From contig NZ_CP034279.1 in NCBI RefSeq assembly GCF_009739905.1, positions 6,634,001 to 6,698,000 of the forward strand: a stretch of DNA of 64,000 bases. The letters are read 5' to 3'. How positions within the stretch are numbered: the first letter of the stretch is position 1; each line of letters opens with the position of its first letter. A model generated the notes under the pieces. It saw nothing but the letters and a program-made list of their open reading frames with translations. It was not told the origin of the DNA and ran no database searches. The translations under genes were made by a program, and so were the position numbers. Shown in pieces: positions 49,946-58,825 of the stretch. The DNA is from Streptomyces ficellus (GTDB lineage: Bacteria; Actinomycetota; Actinomycetes; Streptomycetales; Streptomycetaceae).

Positions 49946-51838
49946 ATGGTCGGGCGAATCGAGGACTACGCCCTCATCGGAGACCTGGAAACGGCGGCCC
50001 TGGTCGGGAAGGACGGGGCGATCGACTGGCTGTGTGTGCCACGTTTCGATTCACCCGCCTGTTTCGCCGCTCTTCTCGGGAGCGAGGACAACGGTCGCTG
50101 GCGCATCGCGCCGGCCGGAGCGGCCACGTGCAGCCGGCGGTCCTACGTGCCCGACACCCTCGTCCTGGAAACGGTCTGGGAGACCGTCGGCGGGGCCGTG
50201 AAGGTCACCGACTTCATGCCGCCCCGGGGCGGACTCCCGCAGGTCGTACGGCGGGTCGAGGGGCTGTCCGGACGGGTCGCCATGCGCGCCGACCTGACCG
50301 TCCGCTTCGACAACGGGCGGATCGTCCCCTGGACGCGCACCGTCGACGCGCGGACGGTGGTGGCGGTCGCCGGGCCCGACTCGGCCCTGCTGCACGCCGA
50401 CGCCGCGGTGGACCTGTCCGTCACCACGCCCCGTACGTCGTGCGCGTTCTCCGTGGCGGCGGGGGAGCGGGTCACGTTCGTGCTCCGCTGGAGCCCTTCC
50501 CACCTTCCCGCGAACCCCGGCGGGGACACGGAGGAACTCCTCGCCGGCACGCTGGACTTCTGGCGCACCTGGACCTCGAAATGTTTGTACCAGGGGCCGT
50601 GGCGGGACGTGGTCGTCCGCTCACTGGTGACCCTCAAGGCGCTCACCTACGAACCGACGGGCGGAATCGTCGCCGCCGTCACCTCCTCCCTCCCGGAATG
50701 CCTGGGAGGTGAACGGAATTGGGACTACCGATTCTGCTGGCTGCGCGATTCCACCTTCACCCTGTCCTGTCTCCTGCGCTCCGGATACCGCGAGGAGGCC
50801 GTCGCCTGGAAGGACTGGCTGGTGCGCGCCGTCGCGGGGGAGCCCTCCGACCTCCAGCCGCTGTACGGCGTGGGCGGCCAGCGCCGGCTCGTCGAGACCC
50901 TCGCGCCCTGGCTGGCCGGCTACGAGGGCTCCGAGCCCGTGCGGTTCGGCAACGCCGCCGTGGGCCAGCTCCAGCTCGACGTGTACGGCGAGGTGCTCAA
51001 CACCGTCTACTCCGCACTGCGGGCCGGGGTCGCCATCGACACCCAGGTGTGGCGCCTGATCGCCTCGTTCATGGAGTACCTGGAGAAGCACTGGCGCGAG
51101 CCGGACGCGGGACTGTGGGAAGTGCGGGGCCCCCGGCGCCACTTCGTCCACTCGAAGATCATGTGCTGGGTCGCCGCCGACCGTGCCCTGCGCATGGCCA
51201 GGGTCGCCGGTCTGCGCGGCTCGGCGGAGCGCTGGCGCGCCATGCGGCAGGAGATCCGCAAGGACGTGCTGCGCCACGGCTGGGACGACGAGATGGGCTG
51301 TTTCGTGCAGTACTACGGCTCACGGCGGGTCGACGCGGCGGTGCTGCTCATGCCCAAGCTCGGCTTCCTCCCGCCGGACGACCGCCGGCTGCGGGGCACG
51401 CTGGAAGCGGTCCGGCGGCTCGACCACCACGGGTTCCTGCGCCGGTACGCCGACACCGGCGGCCCCGGCCGCGTGAACGAGGTGGACGGGCTGTACGGCG
51501 GCGAGGGCACGTTCCTGGCCTGCTCCCTCTGGTTCGCGGACTCGCTTGCCATGACGGGCCGCCGCGACGAGGGCCGCGAGCTGTTCGAACGCGTCCTGGA
51601 CGTGCGCAACGACGTCGGACTGCTGTCGGAGGAGTGGGACCCGGTGTCCCGCCGGCAGCTCGGCAACCTGCCCCAGGCGTTCAGCCACGTGGCCCTGGTC
51701 AACACGGCGTTCGCCCTGCACGGCACGCGCGCCGAGAGCCGCAACGGCAACGGCCGGCACGGCGACGGGAGCCGCAACGGCCGGCACGGCGACGGGAGCC
51801 GCACGGAGAGCGGCTCCCGTGTCCGGGCGGCCCGTTGA
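49946..51838 (+). CDS. Glycoside hydrolase family 15 (trehalase/glucoamylase-like)
   Basis: A 630-aa enzyme starting MVGRIEDYALIGDLETAALVGK, the standard opening of bacterial GH15 proteins, with an N-terminal beta domain (to about 230) and an (alpha/alpha)6 barrel. Catalytic-region motifs are ERNWDYRFCWLRDSTFTL and, near the C-terminus, LYGGEGTFLACSLWFADSL with its Glu. In actinobacteria this branch includes trehalases that split trehalose into glucose; glucan activity cannot be excluded. There is no signal peptide, so it is cytoplasmic. The C-terminus has a duplicated RNGRHGDGS element. The start is leaderless. Confidence 0.88.
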   Translation: MVGRIEDYALIGDLETAALVGKDGAIDWLCVPRFDSPACFAALLGSEDNGRWRIAPAGAATCSRRSYVPDTLVLETVWETVGGAVKVTDFMPPRGGLPQVVRRVEGLSGRVAMRADLTVRFDNGRIVPWTRTVDARTVVAVAGPDSALLHADAAVDLSVTTPRTSCAFSVAAGERVTFVLRWSPSHLPANPGGDTEELLAGTLDFWRTWTSKCLYQGPWRDVVVRSLVTLKALTYEPTGGIVAAVTSSLPECLGGERNWDYRFCWLRDSTFTLSCLLRSGYREEAVAWKDWLVRAVAGEPSDLQPLYGVGGQRRLVETLAPWLAGYEGSEPVRFGNAAVGQLQLDVYGEVLNTVYSALRAGVAIDTQVWRLIASFMEYLEKHWREPDAGLWEVRGPRRHFVHSKIMCWVAADRALRMARVAGLRGSAERWRAMRQEIRKDVLRHGWDDEMGCFVQYYGSRRVDAAVLLMPKLGFLPPDDRRLRGTLEAVRRLDHHGFLRRYADTGGPGRVNEVDGLYGGEGTFLACSLWFADSLAMTGRRDEGRELFERVLDVRNDVGLLSEEWDPVSRRQLGNLPQAFSHVALVNTAFALHGTRAESRNGNGRHGDGSRNGRHGDGSRTESGSRVRAAR

Positions 51839-51850
51839 GGGCATCGCCCG

Positions 51851-53707
51851 TCATGTGCTGTTGGTCGCGTCGGGCTCTCTCTGCCGGCGCAGCAGCGCCG
51901 AGGCGGCCAGGAGTGCCGTGACCATCGCACAGGTCACCGCGGCGGCGCCCGACCAGGCCCACGTCCGCCCCAGGCTGCTCTGCAACAGGGCGAACCCGCT
52001 GCTGCCCGCGATCCCGTGCAGGGCGACCACCCCGACGGCGGTCGCGGCCGCGGTGCCCCACACGCGCGGGGAGTCCCGCACGATCAGCCACTCGCCGAGC
52101 ACCAGGCAGACCACGGTGATCACGAGCGCCAGGGCGTCCGCGTACCCGCCGGACCGCAGTCCGCCGAAGTCCGTGGGCAGGTGGAGGACACCGCAGGCGA
52201 ACAGGGCCGCGGCGGCGGGCCAGCGGAGCGCGGACCGGGGCGACGCCGGGGCGTCCTCACCGGCCGCCTCCGGCACCAGGACCTTGGTCTCCGGCGCCGG
52301 GGCCGACGCCAGCGAAGCGGACCTGGGCGGGCGGACGTTGGGGTTCTCGGGCACCGTCGGGACGGCGCCGCCGCCCGCTGCCGCGCCGGACGCGGTGGCG
52401 GGGGTCGTACCCGCCCCGGGTGCGCGGGCCGGGGCGTCGCCGGTGCCGAGGATGCTCACCAGCTCGACGACGTCCTCGATGGGCCTGCCGACGGCCGCGG
52501 CGCGCAGCGTCGTGTCGCTGTCGTCGAGCTGGTGACCGGCCTCGTTGAGCATCGCGACCAGCTGCCGGACCTCCTCCAGCGGACGGGCGACCGCGGCGGC
52601 GCGCAACGCCTCGTCGGCGGGGCTGTCGACGGCCTTGGTGTGCTTGAGCTGGGTCACCAGCGCGGTGACCTCCTCCAGCGGGCGGTACGTGGCCGCCGTC
52701 CAGATCAGTGTCCGTATGCGCTCGTCGCCGTCCTCGTCGTCCGTCTCCGTGCCCGACGACTCACCGAGGACGGCGTCGACGAGCGCCGGGTCGACCGCTG
52801 CCGCGCCCTCCCCGTCCCCGGACTTCGCGCCGGCCGTCATGGTCCCGCTCTCGGGGTCCTCACCGGCCGCGTCGGCGGGCCGGGCGTCGTCGGCGGGTGC
52901 GGCGTCCCTGGACTCGGCCCCGGCGCGGGCGCTCTCCGTGTACGCGGGCTCCGCGTACGAGGCGTCGGCGTAGGCGGGCTCCGCGTGCGAGGCGTCGGCG
53001 TGGGGAGCGTGGGCGTGCGCGCGCGGGGCGTCGGTGCTCGGGGCCTCGGCGTGCGCCGGCTCGCTGTACGAGGGCTCGCTGTACGCGGGCTCGTCCTGCG
53101 GGGGCTCGCCGTACGAGGGCGCGCCCTGCGCGCGGTCGCCGTGCGCGCGGTCGCCGTACATGGGCTCGTCCTGCGTGGGCTCGCCGTATCCGGGTTCGCG
53201 GTAGACGGTGTGGCGGGGCGTGTTCTCGCCCGGCGCGGTGACCGGTGGGGCGGGCGGCGTGGCCGAGATTCCGTACGCCGGTGTGGTGTCCGTGCGCACC
53301 GTGCCGAGCGGTTCGGCCGGCGGGGCGGGCGCGCGCGTCCCCTGGGGGCGGGTCCCGTTGGTAGGGACGCCGTTCGGCTGCGTCCCGTTGGGCTGAGCCC
53401 CGTTGGGCTGCGTCCCGTTCGCGGGGGCCGGCTCCGGGGGTACCACGGGCGTGAACCTGCCGCTGATGTGCGTCGTCGCGGCCGCGGGGGGCGTGGCCGC
53501 CGGGGCGGCGCCCCTGCGCACGGCGTCGGCGTGCACGGCGTCGACGGGCACCGTGCCGAACGGCGGCTCGCCATGGGCGCCGGTGACCTGTGCGCCGTGC
53601 GGGGCGGGCGGCGGGGAGGTGCTGGCGGGAGGGTCGGGCGGGTGGGGCGGTTTGGCCCGGTCAGGGGCCGCCGCCGCGGGGCGAGTTGTGGGGTCGTCGG
53701 TGGTCAT
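51851..53707 (-). CDS. Repeat-rich membrane protein of unknown function
   Basis: A 618-aa protein. Residues 1-300 are low complexity: Pro/Ala stretches, a run of QPNG/TNG units (about 98-120) and many YxEPxY/YGEP units (about 170-260). A central region (about 315-430) has three copies of a 35-residue helical repeat (RPLEEVTALVTQLK, RPLEEVRQLVAMLN, RPIEDVVELVSILG). The last 130 residues form four or five membrane helices, so the long N-terminus is probably cytoplasmic. GGAG 7 bases before the ATG at 53707 fixes the start; upstream codons in frame are ignored. I do not recognise a family with certainty. Confidence 0.75.
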   Translation of the reverse strand: MTTDDPTTRPAAAAPDRAKPPHPPDPPASTSPPPAPHGAQVTGAHGEPPFGTVPVDAVHADAVRRGAAPAATPPAAATTHISGRFTPVVPPEPAPANGTQPNGAQPNGTQPNGVPTNGTRPQGTRAPAPPAEPLGTVRTDTTPAYGISATPPAPPVTAPGENTPRHTVYREPGYGEPTQDEPMYGDRAHGDRAQGAPSYGEPPQDEPAYSEPSYSEPAHAEAPSTDAPRAHAHAPHADASHAEPAYADASYAEPAYTESARAGAESRDAAPADDARPADAAGEDPESGTMTAGAKSGDGEGAAAVDPALVDAVLGESSGTETDDEDGDERIRTLIWTAATYRPLEEVTALVTQLKHTKAVDSPADEALRAAAVARPLEEVRQLVAMLNEAGHQLDDSDTTLRAAAVGRPIEDVVELVSILGTGDAPARAPGAGTTPATASGAAAGGGAVPTVPENPNVRPPRSASLASAPAPETKVLVPEAAGEDAPASPRSALRWPAAAALFACGVLHLPTDFGGLRSGGYADALALVITVVCLVLGEWLIVRDSPRVWGTAAATAVGVVALHGIAGSSGFALLQSSLGRTWAWSGAAAVTCAMVTALLAASALLRRQREPDATNST

Positions 53708-54019
53708 GGCGTGGCTCCGATCGCCGGACTCCGGTGAGGCACACACCGTGTCGGTCGTCGTGCGCCGCTGAGGGCGCGCGGTTTGCACCATCTAATGGGC
53801 ACGCCGGTGAATTGCGCCATCCGGGAAGGGCAGACGGGGTACGCCGCGCCCCGGGGCTAGCGGGGTCCTCGCGGACCGGGGTGCCCGGACCGGTGAACTG
53901 CCCTGCAAGCGTTTGAACGTTGTACGTCATCACCTAAACGCGCCATTTGCATGTCGCGGGGGACTGCGTTCCACTGGAAGTGGAAGCAAGCATTCCTTTC
54001 CGCATGAGGGGATGGTGGC
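53708..54019. other. Intergenic region before the RiPP-like operon
   Basis: 312 bases between divergent genes. The right half (53900-54010) is AT-richer, contains an inverted repeat at 53969-53985 and several TTGAAC/TTGTAC hexamers near 53917-53930 that could be -35 elements. No gene is seen. Confidence 0.45.
53969..53985 (+). promoter_or_regulatory. Inverted repeat TTCCACT-N3-AGTGGAA
   Basis: Perfect 7-base arms with a 3-base spacer, 35-51 bases before the start of the 61-aa gene, at the place of a promoter-overlapping operator. The cognate regulator is not in the window. Confidence 0.55.
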
Positions 54020-54205
54020 ATGACGACCGAGTACGAGCTCCGCGACCGGACCAAGGTCTCGGACACCGACATCGAAGAGGCCCTCAACCCGGGCGAACTC
54101 TCCGGCTTCTACCGTGACACCCGTGAGTGCGCGGCACTGGCCCTCGCGGGCGGTAGCGGCGGGCTGCTCCTGTCGCCCCCGACGCCACGGCCGAAGAAGG
54201 GCTGA
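54020..54205 (+). CDS. 61-aa small protein, candidate RiPP precursor
   Basis: A 61-aa peptide with a clear ribosome binding site (GAGGGGA). The N-terminal 36 residues are charged and helical (ELRDRTKVSDTDIEEALNP, then GELSGFYRDTRE), like a leader; the rest is hydrophobic then Pro-rich: CAALALAGGSGGLLLSPPTP, ending RPKKG. One Cys (37), a Ser/Thr scatter and a double-Gly pair are present. It starts an operon of five coupled genes of mostly unknown function, next to a lanthipeptide cluster. Small size, leader/core-like division and context suggest a precursor, but no known RiPP class matches. Confidence 0.5.
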   Translation: MTTEYELRDRTKVSDTDIEEALNPGELSGFYRDTRECAALALAGGSGGLLLSPPTPRPKKG

Positions 54206-54216
54206 AGGGCAACCAG

Positions 54217-54924
54217 ATGGAGCAGCCCAGCACTTCGACGCCCTTGACGGGCGCGGTGCGGGAGCTCGCCTCCCACGTGGTCTCCGCTCTCACGGGCGGG
54301 GACCACTCCCGATTGTCCGCCGGTCCGGCGGTCACCGTCGGTGACGACGACCTCGGCCTCGCCGCGGTCCGCGTCCTGGGGGCGGACGTCCTCCTGCCCA
54401 GCGTCCTCCACCGCACCCCTCCCGCCCCCGTCGACCTGGCGGTGTGCGAGAAGGCGGTGCTCGCCTACCCGCCCGGCCCCGACGCGTCGCCCACCTCCCG
54501 CTGGAGCCACTGGGCGATGACCCGCACGCTGCGGGAGCTGGGCGCCCCGGCCGCCGTGGCCGCCCCGGGCGAACCGCAGCCCGACGCCGGCTGGCTGGAC
54601 GACCTGCCCTGGCAGGCGCTCACCCACCAGCTGTCCCTGCTGGCGCCGCTCGCCGTGCCGGACGCCGACAGCGCGGTCGCCCGCGCCGCGGCCCGCCGCA
54701 CCGTCGACGTCGCCCGCGGTTTCGTACGGGCCGTACGGCGCCGCGGATGGCTCCAGGCGGCGGGAGCGGGGCGCTGGCTGGCCGTCCTCGACGACGTGCC
54801 CGAGACCCTCGGCCTGGATGCCGGGCTGGAGTTCGTCTCCCTCATGGGCGGCGACGACCCGCGGGTGGCCCTGCACCTGCACGCCGCCCGGTTCCCGCGC
54901 TCCGCCGCGGCGGCGGCACCGTGA
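54217..54924 (+). CDS. Unknown protein of the 54-kb operon
   Basis: A 235-aa soluble, mostly helical protein with no family I recognise. It begins after only 11 bases from the 61-aa gene and its stop overlaps the next start (GTGA). Features are an acidic N-terminal half, RWSHWAMTRTLRELGAP in the middle, and RRTVDVARGFVRAVRRRGW with a basic helix at about 165-185. No membrane helix, signal peptide or cysteine pattern is seen. It may act with the two paralogous proteins downstream. Confidence 0.6.
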   Translation: MEQPSTSTPLTGAVRELASHVVSALTGGDHSRLSAGPAVTVGDDDLGLAAVRVLGADVLLPSVLHRTPPAPVDLAVCEKAVLAYPPGPDASPTSRWSHWAMTRTLRELGAPAAVAAPGEPQPDAGWLDDLPWQALTHQLSLLAPLAVPDADSAVARAAARRTVDVARGFVRAVRRRGWLQAAGAGRWLAVLDDVPETLGLDAGLEFVSLMGGDDPRVALHLHAARFPRSAAAAAP

Positions 54925-55877
54925 CCGCACCGGCGACCACGGACCTCATGGGGCTGGCCGGAAGCGCCCTGGGCTGGCTGTCCGGCAACCGCACCGGCTT
55001 CCGGTTGGGCGACGAGGCGCTGGAGCCCGACACCGACGTCAACCGCACCTGGAAACCCCTGGGCGAACTGGCCCAGATGTGCCTGTGCGTCCGTCGCCGC
55101 ACCCGCCCGGGGACCGTGCCCCACGACACGGCCTCCGATCTGCTGTGCCACGCCTGGCGCGAAACCCGGGACGGCGCCCTCCTCCTCGCCGTGCAACGGC
55201 TCGAACCCTGGGCCCCGTACCCCCTGGAGGTGTACGCCGCGTTCGCCTCCGCCGGCCTGCGGAACCCGGCGTACGAGCGGTTCGCGGCCGGACTCGTCGC
55301 CACCCGCGGCTGGCGGACGACGGAACACCTGCCGAACCGGCTGCTCAGCGTGCTCAACTCGGAGCGCCGCACCGGCTTCACCCCCCACGAGGCCACCGCC
55401 GCCGCCCTGCGCCGCACCTGGCTCGGCGGCCTGCCCGAGCCGTGGACCTTCGAACGGGCCGCCGGGTACACGCTCACCCACGTCGTCTACCACCTCACGG
55501 ACTGGGGCGACGAACCGCACCGAGTGCCCGAGGACATCGCGGACTACCTGCGCATCTGGCTGCCCGTCTGGATCGACGGCTGCGTGGAGACCCAGGCCTG
55601 GGACCTGTGCTGCGAGTTGCTCGCCGTCGCCGCCTCCCTCCCCGAACCACCCCCGCCGGAGCTGACCGACGACGCCTGGCAGGCGCTGGCACTCGCCCAG
55701 GACGCCTCCGGCGCACTGCCGGAGATGGGCCGCGGACCGAACGGCGAGGACGTCCCGCGGGTCTTCCGCAACTGCTACCACTCCACGCTCGTCGCGGCGT
55801 TCGCCGCCACCCTCACCGCCGCCCGCCGCCCCGGCGCACCTGACGGCGGCACGACCCACCGAGGAGTACCGGCATGA
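54921..55877 (+). CDS. HxxxHLTDWG-motif protein 1
   Basis: A 318-aa helical protein, paralogous to the product of the next gene. Shared blocks are GWLSGNRTGFRLGDEAL (versus EWLYAHRDGFRLQ), THVVYHLTDWGDEPHRVPED, YLRIWLPVWIDG, WDLCCELLAV and YHSTLVAAFAATL. The THxxxHLTDWG block and the closing YHST block hold conserved His/Asp residues that could bind metal or form an active site. The overall helical repeat pattern recalls alpha/alpha-toroid proteins. I think it belongs to a Streptomyces family of unknown function (possibly DUF6895), but I cannot confirm this. It is coupled by overlaps on both sides. Confidence 0.65.
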   Translation: MTAPATTDLMGLAGSALGWLSGNRTGFRLGDEALEPDTDVNRTWKPLGELAQMCLCVRRRTRPGTVPHDTASDLLCHAWRETRDGALLLAVQRLEPWAPYPLEVYAAFASAGLRNPAYERFAAGLVATRGWRTTEHLPNRLLSVLNSERRTGFTPHEATAAALRRTWLGGLPEPWTFERAAGYTLTHVVYHLTDWGDEPHRVPEDIADYLRIWLPVWIDGCVETQAWDLCCELLAVAASLPEPPPPELTDDAWQALALAQDASGALPEMGRGPNGEDVPRVFRNCYHSTLVAAFAATLTAARRPGAPDGGTTHRGVPA

Positions 55878-56806
55878 CCGCCGCCGCCAGTACCCGTCTC
55901 GTGCACACGGTCGGTGCGAAGGCCATCGAGTGGCTCTACGCCCACCGCGACGGGTTCCGGCTGCAACCGGACGCCGACCCCGAGACGGGCATCCTCGAAC
56001 GGTTCAAGCCGGTCGGCGAACTCGCCCTCATCTGCAAGGTCCTCTTCCGGGAAGGGGTGGCCGGCTCCCGCCAGGCCGACCTGGCCCGCCGACTGCTCGA
56101 CCACGCCTGGCGGGACGTCCTCGACGGCGGCCGGATGCTGGTGCGCGGCCAGCGCACCGAACCCATCTCGCCGATCCCCTTCGAGACGTACGTCCCCTTC
56201 CGGGAACTCGGCTACAGCCAGCCCGAGCTGGAACGGGCGGTCCGGCTCAGCCACCGGCTGACCGGCTGGGCGGGCCTGGAGGTGCTGCCCGTGCGCAGAC
56301 TCGGACTCAGCGCCTTCGAACGACGCTTCGGACTCCCGCCGAACCTCCCGGAGGACGAGGCCTTCCGCCGGACCTGGCTCGCACGCGAACCCGAGCCCTG
56401 GACCGTGGAGACCCGCGTCGGCTACGACATCACCCACACCGTCTTCCACCTCACCGACTGGGGCGAGAAACCGGACGGCCTGCCGGCCTCCGTCGCCCGG
56501 TACCTGAGCCAGTGGCTGCCGGTCTGGCTGGACGACTGGCTCGACCTGGAGCGCTGGGACCTGCTCGGCGAACTCCTCGTCGTCGACGCCTGCCTGCCCG
56601 CGCCCACCCTCGACGGGGCCGCCTGGGAAGGCTTCGCCGCCGCCCAGCGGCCCGACGGGGCGATGCCCGCCCTGCGCACCATGCCCGAGGGCGACCCCCA
56701 GGACGTCTTCGACGTCGTCTACCACTCCACCCTCGTCGCCGCGTTCGCGTCCGTCCTGGCCACCTCGCGGGCCCTGGGGCGGCTCACCGCCGAGGCCCCC
56801 GCGTGA
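55874..56806 (+). CDS. HxxxHLTDWG-motif protein 2
   Basis: A 310-aa paralog of the preceding gene product with the same blocks: THTVFHLTDWGEKPDGLPAS, YLSQWLPVWLDD, WDLLGELLVVDACLPAPTLD, AQRPDGAMPAL and YHSTLVAAFASVLA. The pair probably arose by tandem duplication and may form a heterodimer. No signal peptide or membrane segment is seen. Its start overlaps the previous stop (ATGA) and its stop overlaps the serine hydrolase start (GTGA). The role is unknown; an enzymatic or scaffold role in maturing a product of this operon is inference. Confidence 0.65.
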   Translation: MTAAASTRLVHTVGAKAIEWLYAHRDGFRLQPDADPETGILERFKPVGELALICKVLFREGVAGSRQADLARRLLDHAWRDVLDGGRMLVRGQRTEPISPIPFETYVPFRELGYSQPELERAVRLSHRLTGWAGLEVLPVRRLGLSAFERRFGLPPNLPEDEAFRRTWLAREPEPWTVETRVGYDITHTVFHLTDWGEKPDGLPASVARYLSQWLPVWLDDWLDLERWDLLGELLVVDACLPAPTLDGAAWEGFAAAQRPDGAMPALRTMPEGDPQDVFDVVYHSTLVAAFASVLATSRALGRLTAEAPA

Positions 56807-57852
56807 ACCGGCCCGGCCACCACCACGGCCGGTACCGCGACGACGCCGCACTCCTCGACGCGGCCGTGCGCTCGGTCGACGCGCCCGACGTCGTGTTCGC
56901 GCTCTCCCGGCACGGGGAACGCGCCGTCCGCAGCGGCGGCACCGCACCGCCCGGACCCGTACCGCGCGACGCACTGCGCTACGAGATCGGCTCGGCGTCC
57001 AAGACCTTCACCGGTCTGCTCCTCGCCGACCTCATCCACCGCCGCGTGCTGACCGGCAACGACCCGGCCGCCTCCCTCCTGGACCCCGCCAGACCACCGG
57101 GACCGCGCCCCGCGACCCTGGCGCACCTGATCACCCACACCTCCGGACTTCCGCCGCTGCCGGCCGACTTCTACCCCCAGGCCCTGCCCCGCTGGTCCAC
57201 CAACCCCTACGCCCGCTACCCGCCCGAGCGGGTCGTCCGCGCCTTCCTGCGCGCCCGCCCCCGCCACCGGCCCGGCACCCGCTGGCGCTACTCCAACTTC
57301 GGCGTCGCCGTCCTCGGACACACCCTCGCCGCGGCCACCGGCACCCCCTGGGAACACCTCCTCACCGAACGCGTCCTGCGCCCCCTCGGCCTCCTCGACG
57401 GAACCGCCCTGCGCCCCACCGGCCCCGGTGTCGACGCCACCGGCCACCGCGCCGACGGCACCACCCCCACGCCACCCCTGTACATCGGCGGGTTCCAGGC
57501 CGCCGGCGCAGTCCGCGCCACCCCGGGCGACCTGCTCACCTTCCTCGAGGCACACCTGCGCCCCGACGCCTCACCGCTCGCCCCGGCCCTGACGGAGGTG
57601 CGCCGCCCGGTGCTGCGACGCGGCTGGAACCACGCCCACACCCACACGATGGCCTGGTTCCACCACCCCGCCCACGGCGGAAGCATGTACTTCCACATGG
57701 GAGCCACCAGCGGACAGACCGCCTTCCTCGGCTTCCGCCCCGACAGCGGCACCGCGCTCGTCGCCCTCTCCACCCGCCGCCACAGCCGCGCCGACACCCT
57801 CGTCCCCACCGCCTACGCGCTGCTCGGCTCGTCGAAGGACCACCCATGCTGA
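56803..57852 (+). CDS. Serine beta-lactamase-fold hydrolase (S12 peptidase family)
   Basis: A 349-aa member of the beta-lactamase/penicillin-binding family. S64 and K67 in IGSASKTFTG form the SxxK nucleophile motif, RYSNFGVAVLG holds the Tyr-x-Asn motif, and MGATSGQTAFLG occupies the KTG/HxG position. HTSGLPPLP is also typical. Members include D-aminopeptidases, esterases, transpeptidase-like enzymes and some RiPP proteases. There is no signal peptide, so it should act in the cytoplasm. The GTG overlaps the previous stop. In this operon a role in peptide cleavage or acyl transfer is plausible. Confidence 0.85.
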   Translation: MNRPGHHHGRYRDDAALLDAAVRSVDAPDVVFALSRHGERAVRSGGTAPPGPVPRDALRYEIGSASKTFTGLLLADLIHRRVLTGNDPAASLLDPARPPGPRPATLAHLITHTSGLPPLPADFYPQALPRWSTNPYARYPPERVVRAFLRARPRHRPGTRWRYSNFGVAVLGHTLAAATGTPWEHLLTERVLRPLGLLDGTALRPTGPGVDATGHRADGTTPTPPLYIGGFQAAGAVRATPGDLLTFLEAHLRPDASPLAPALTEVRRPVLRRGWNHAHTHTMAWFHHPAHGGSMYFHMGATSGQTAFLGFRPDSGTALVALSTRRHSRADTLVPTAYALLGSSKDHPC

Positions 57853-58646
57853 CCACCGACTTCGTCCCCGGAACCCCCAACTGGATCGACCTCGGCGCCC
57901 CCGACACCGAGGCCGCCGCGGCGTTCTACTCCGCCGTGTTCGGCTGGACCTTCCGGTCCGCCGGCCCGGACGCCGGCGGCTACGGCTTCTTCCAGCGCGA
58001 CGGCCGCACGGTCGCCGCACTCGGCCCCCTCACCGGGGAAGGCGCGAGCCCCGCCTGGACGCCGTACTTCCACACCCGGGACGCCGACGCCACGACCGAC
58101 GACGTGCGGCGGGCGGGCGGTTCGGTGCGCGTCCCGCCCATGGACGTCTTCACCGCCGGGCGCATGGCCGCCTTCACCGACCCGACGGGCGCCGACTTCG
58201 CCGTCTGGCAGCCCCGCACCACCACCGGCGTGGACGTGGTGATGGAACCCGCCACCCTGTGCTGGACCGAGCTCCACACCACCGACACGACAGCCGCGAA
58301 GGAGTTCTACCGCTCGGTCTTCTCCTGGCGGTACGAGGACATGGACACCGGCGGCGGCACCGTCTACTCCGTCGTCTCCGCACCCGGCGGCGGCACCGGC
58401 GACGACGCCGGACAGGGCGGCATCACCCCACTCCAGCCGCACGGACCCGCGTCCGGCCCCGGCTCCGCCTGGCACCCGTACTTCGGCGTGCACGACTGCG
58501 ACGCCACCTACGCCACCGCCACCGAACACGGCGCCACGGGCCTCCTCGCCCCGACCGACTACCCCGGCGTCGGGCGCCTCGCCCTGCTCAAGGACCCCTC
58601 CGGCGCGCCCTTCGCCCTCATCAAGGGCGACCCCTCCACCACCTGA
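57846..58646 (+). CDS. Two-domain VOC (glyoxalase-fold) protein
   Basis: A 266-aa protein with two VOC domains: PNWIDLGAPDTEAAAAFYSAVFGW..FTDPTGADFAVWQP and CWTELHTTDTTAAKEFYRSVFSW..LKDPSGAPFALIKG (cited in part: DTEAAAAFYSAVFGW, TTAAKEFYRSVFSW). This duplicated form is common in Streptomyces and resembles CFP-30B-type hydroxylase-like proteins of uncertain function. It overlaps the serine hydrolase gene by 7 bases and closes the operon. A metal-dependent oxygenase or a binding/immunity role are both possible. Confidence 0.78.
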   Translation: MLTTDFVPGTPNWIDLGAPDTEAAAAFYSAVFGWTFRSAGPDAGGYGFFQRDGRTVAALGPLTGEGASPAWTPYFHTRDADATTDDVRRAGGSVRVPPMDVFTAGRMAAFTDPTGADFAVWQPRTTTGVDVVMEPATLCWTELHTTDTTAAKEFYRSVFSWRYEDMDTGGGTVYSVVSAPGGGTGDDAGQGGITPLQPHGPASGPGSAWHPYFGVHDCDATYATATEHGATGLLAPTDYPGVGRLALLKDPSGAPFALIKGDPSTT

Positions 58647-58732
58647 GGCGTCCACGCCCGCCGGGCGTACGGCACGCCCCTGGCGTGCGCGCCGGCAGCC
58701 GCGGGCGGACCAACACAGCGCCAGCGCACCCC

Positions 58733-58748
58733 AGTCGATAGTACGACT
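58733..58748 (+). promoter_or_regulatory. Inverted repeat upstream of the lanthipeptide genes
   Basis: AGTCG-ATAGTA-CGACT, 78-93 bases before the first lanthipeptide gene, followed by an AT-rich CTAGCTTTTGTGG stretch. It lies in the 180-base gap that separates the two operons and probably marks the promoter/operator of the lanthipeptide cluster. Confidence 0.45.
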
Positions 58749-58825
58749 AGCTTTTGTGGTGCTTTCGGCCGGTCCCGGCCCGGACATCCCCTGGGAGGAA
58801 GCGACACACTCCTGGAGGAGCCCGC

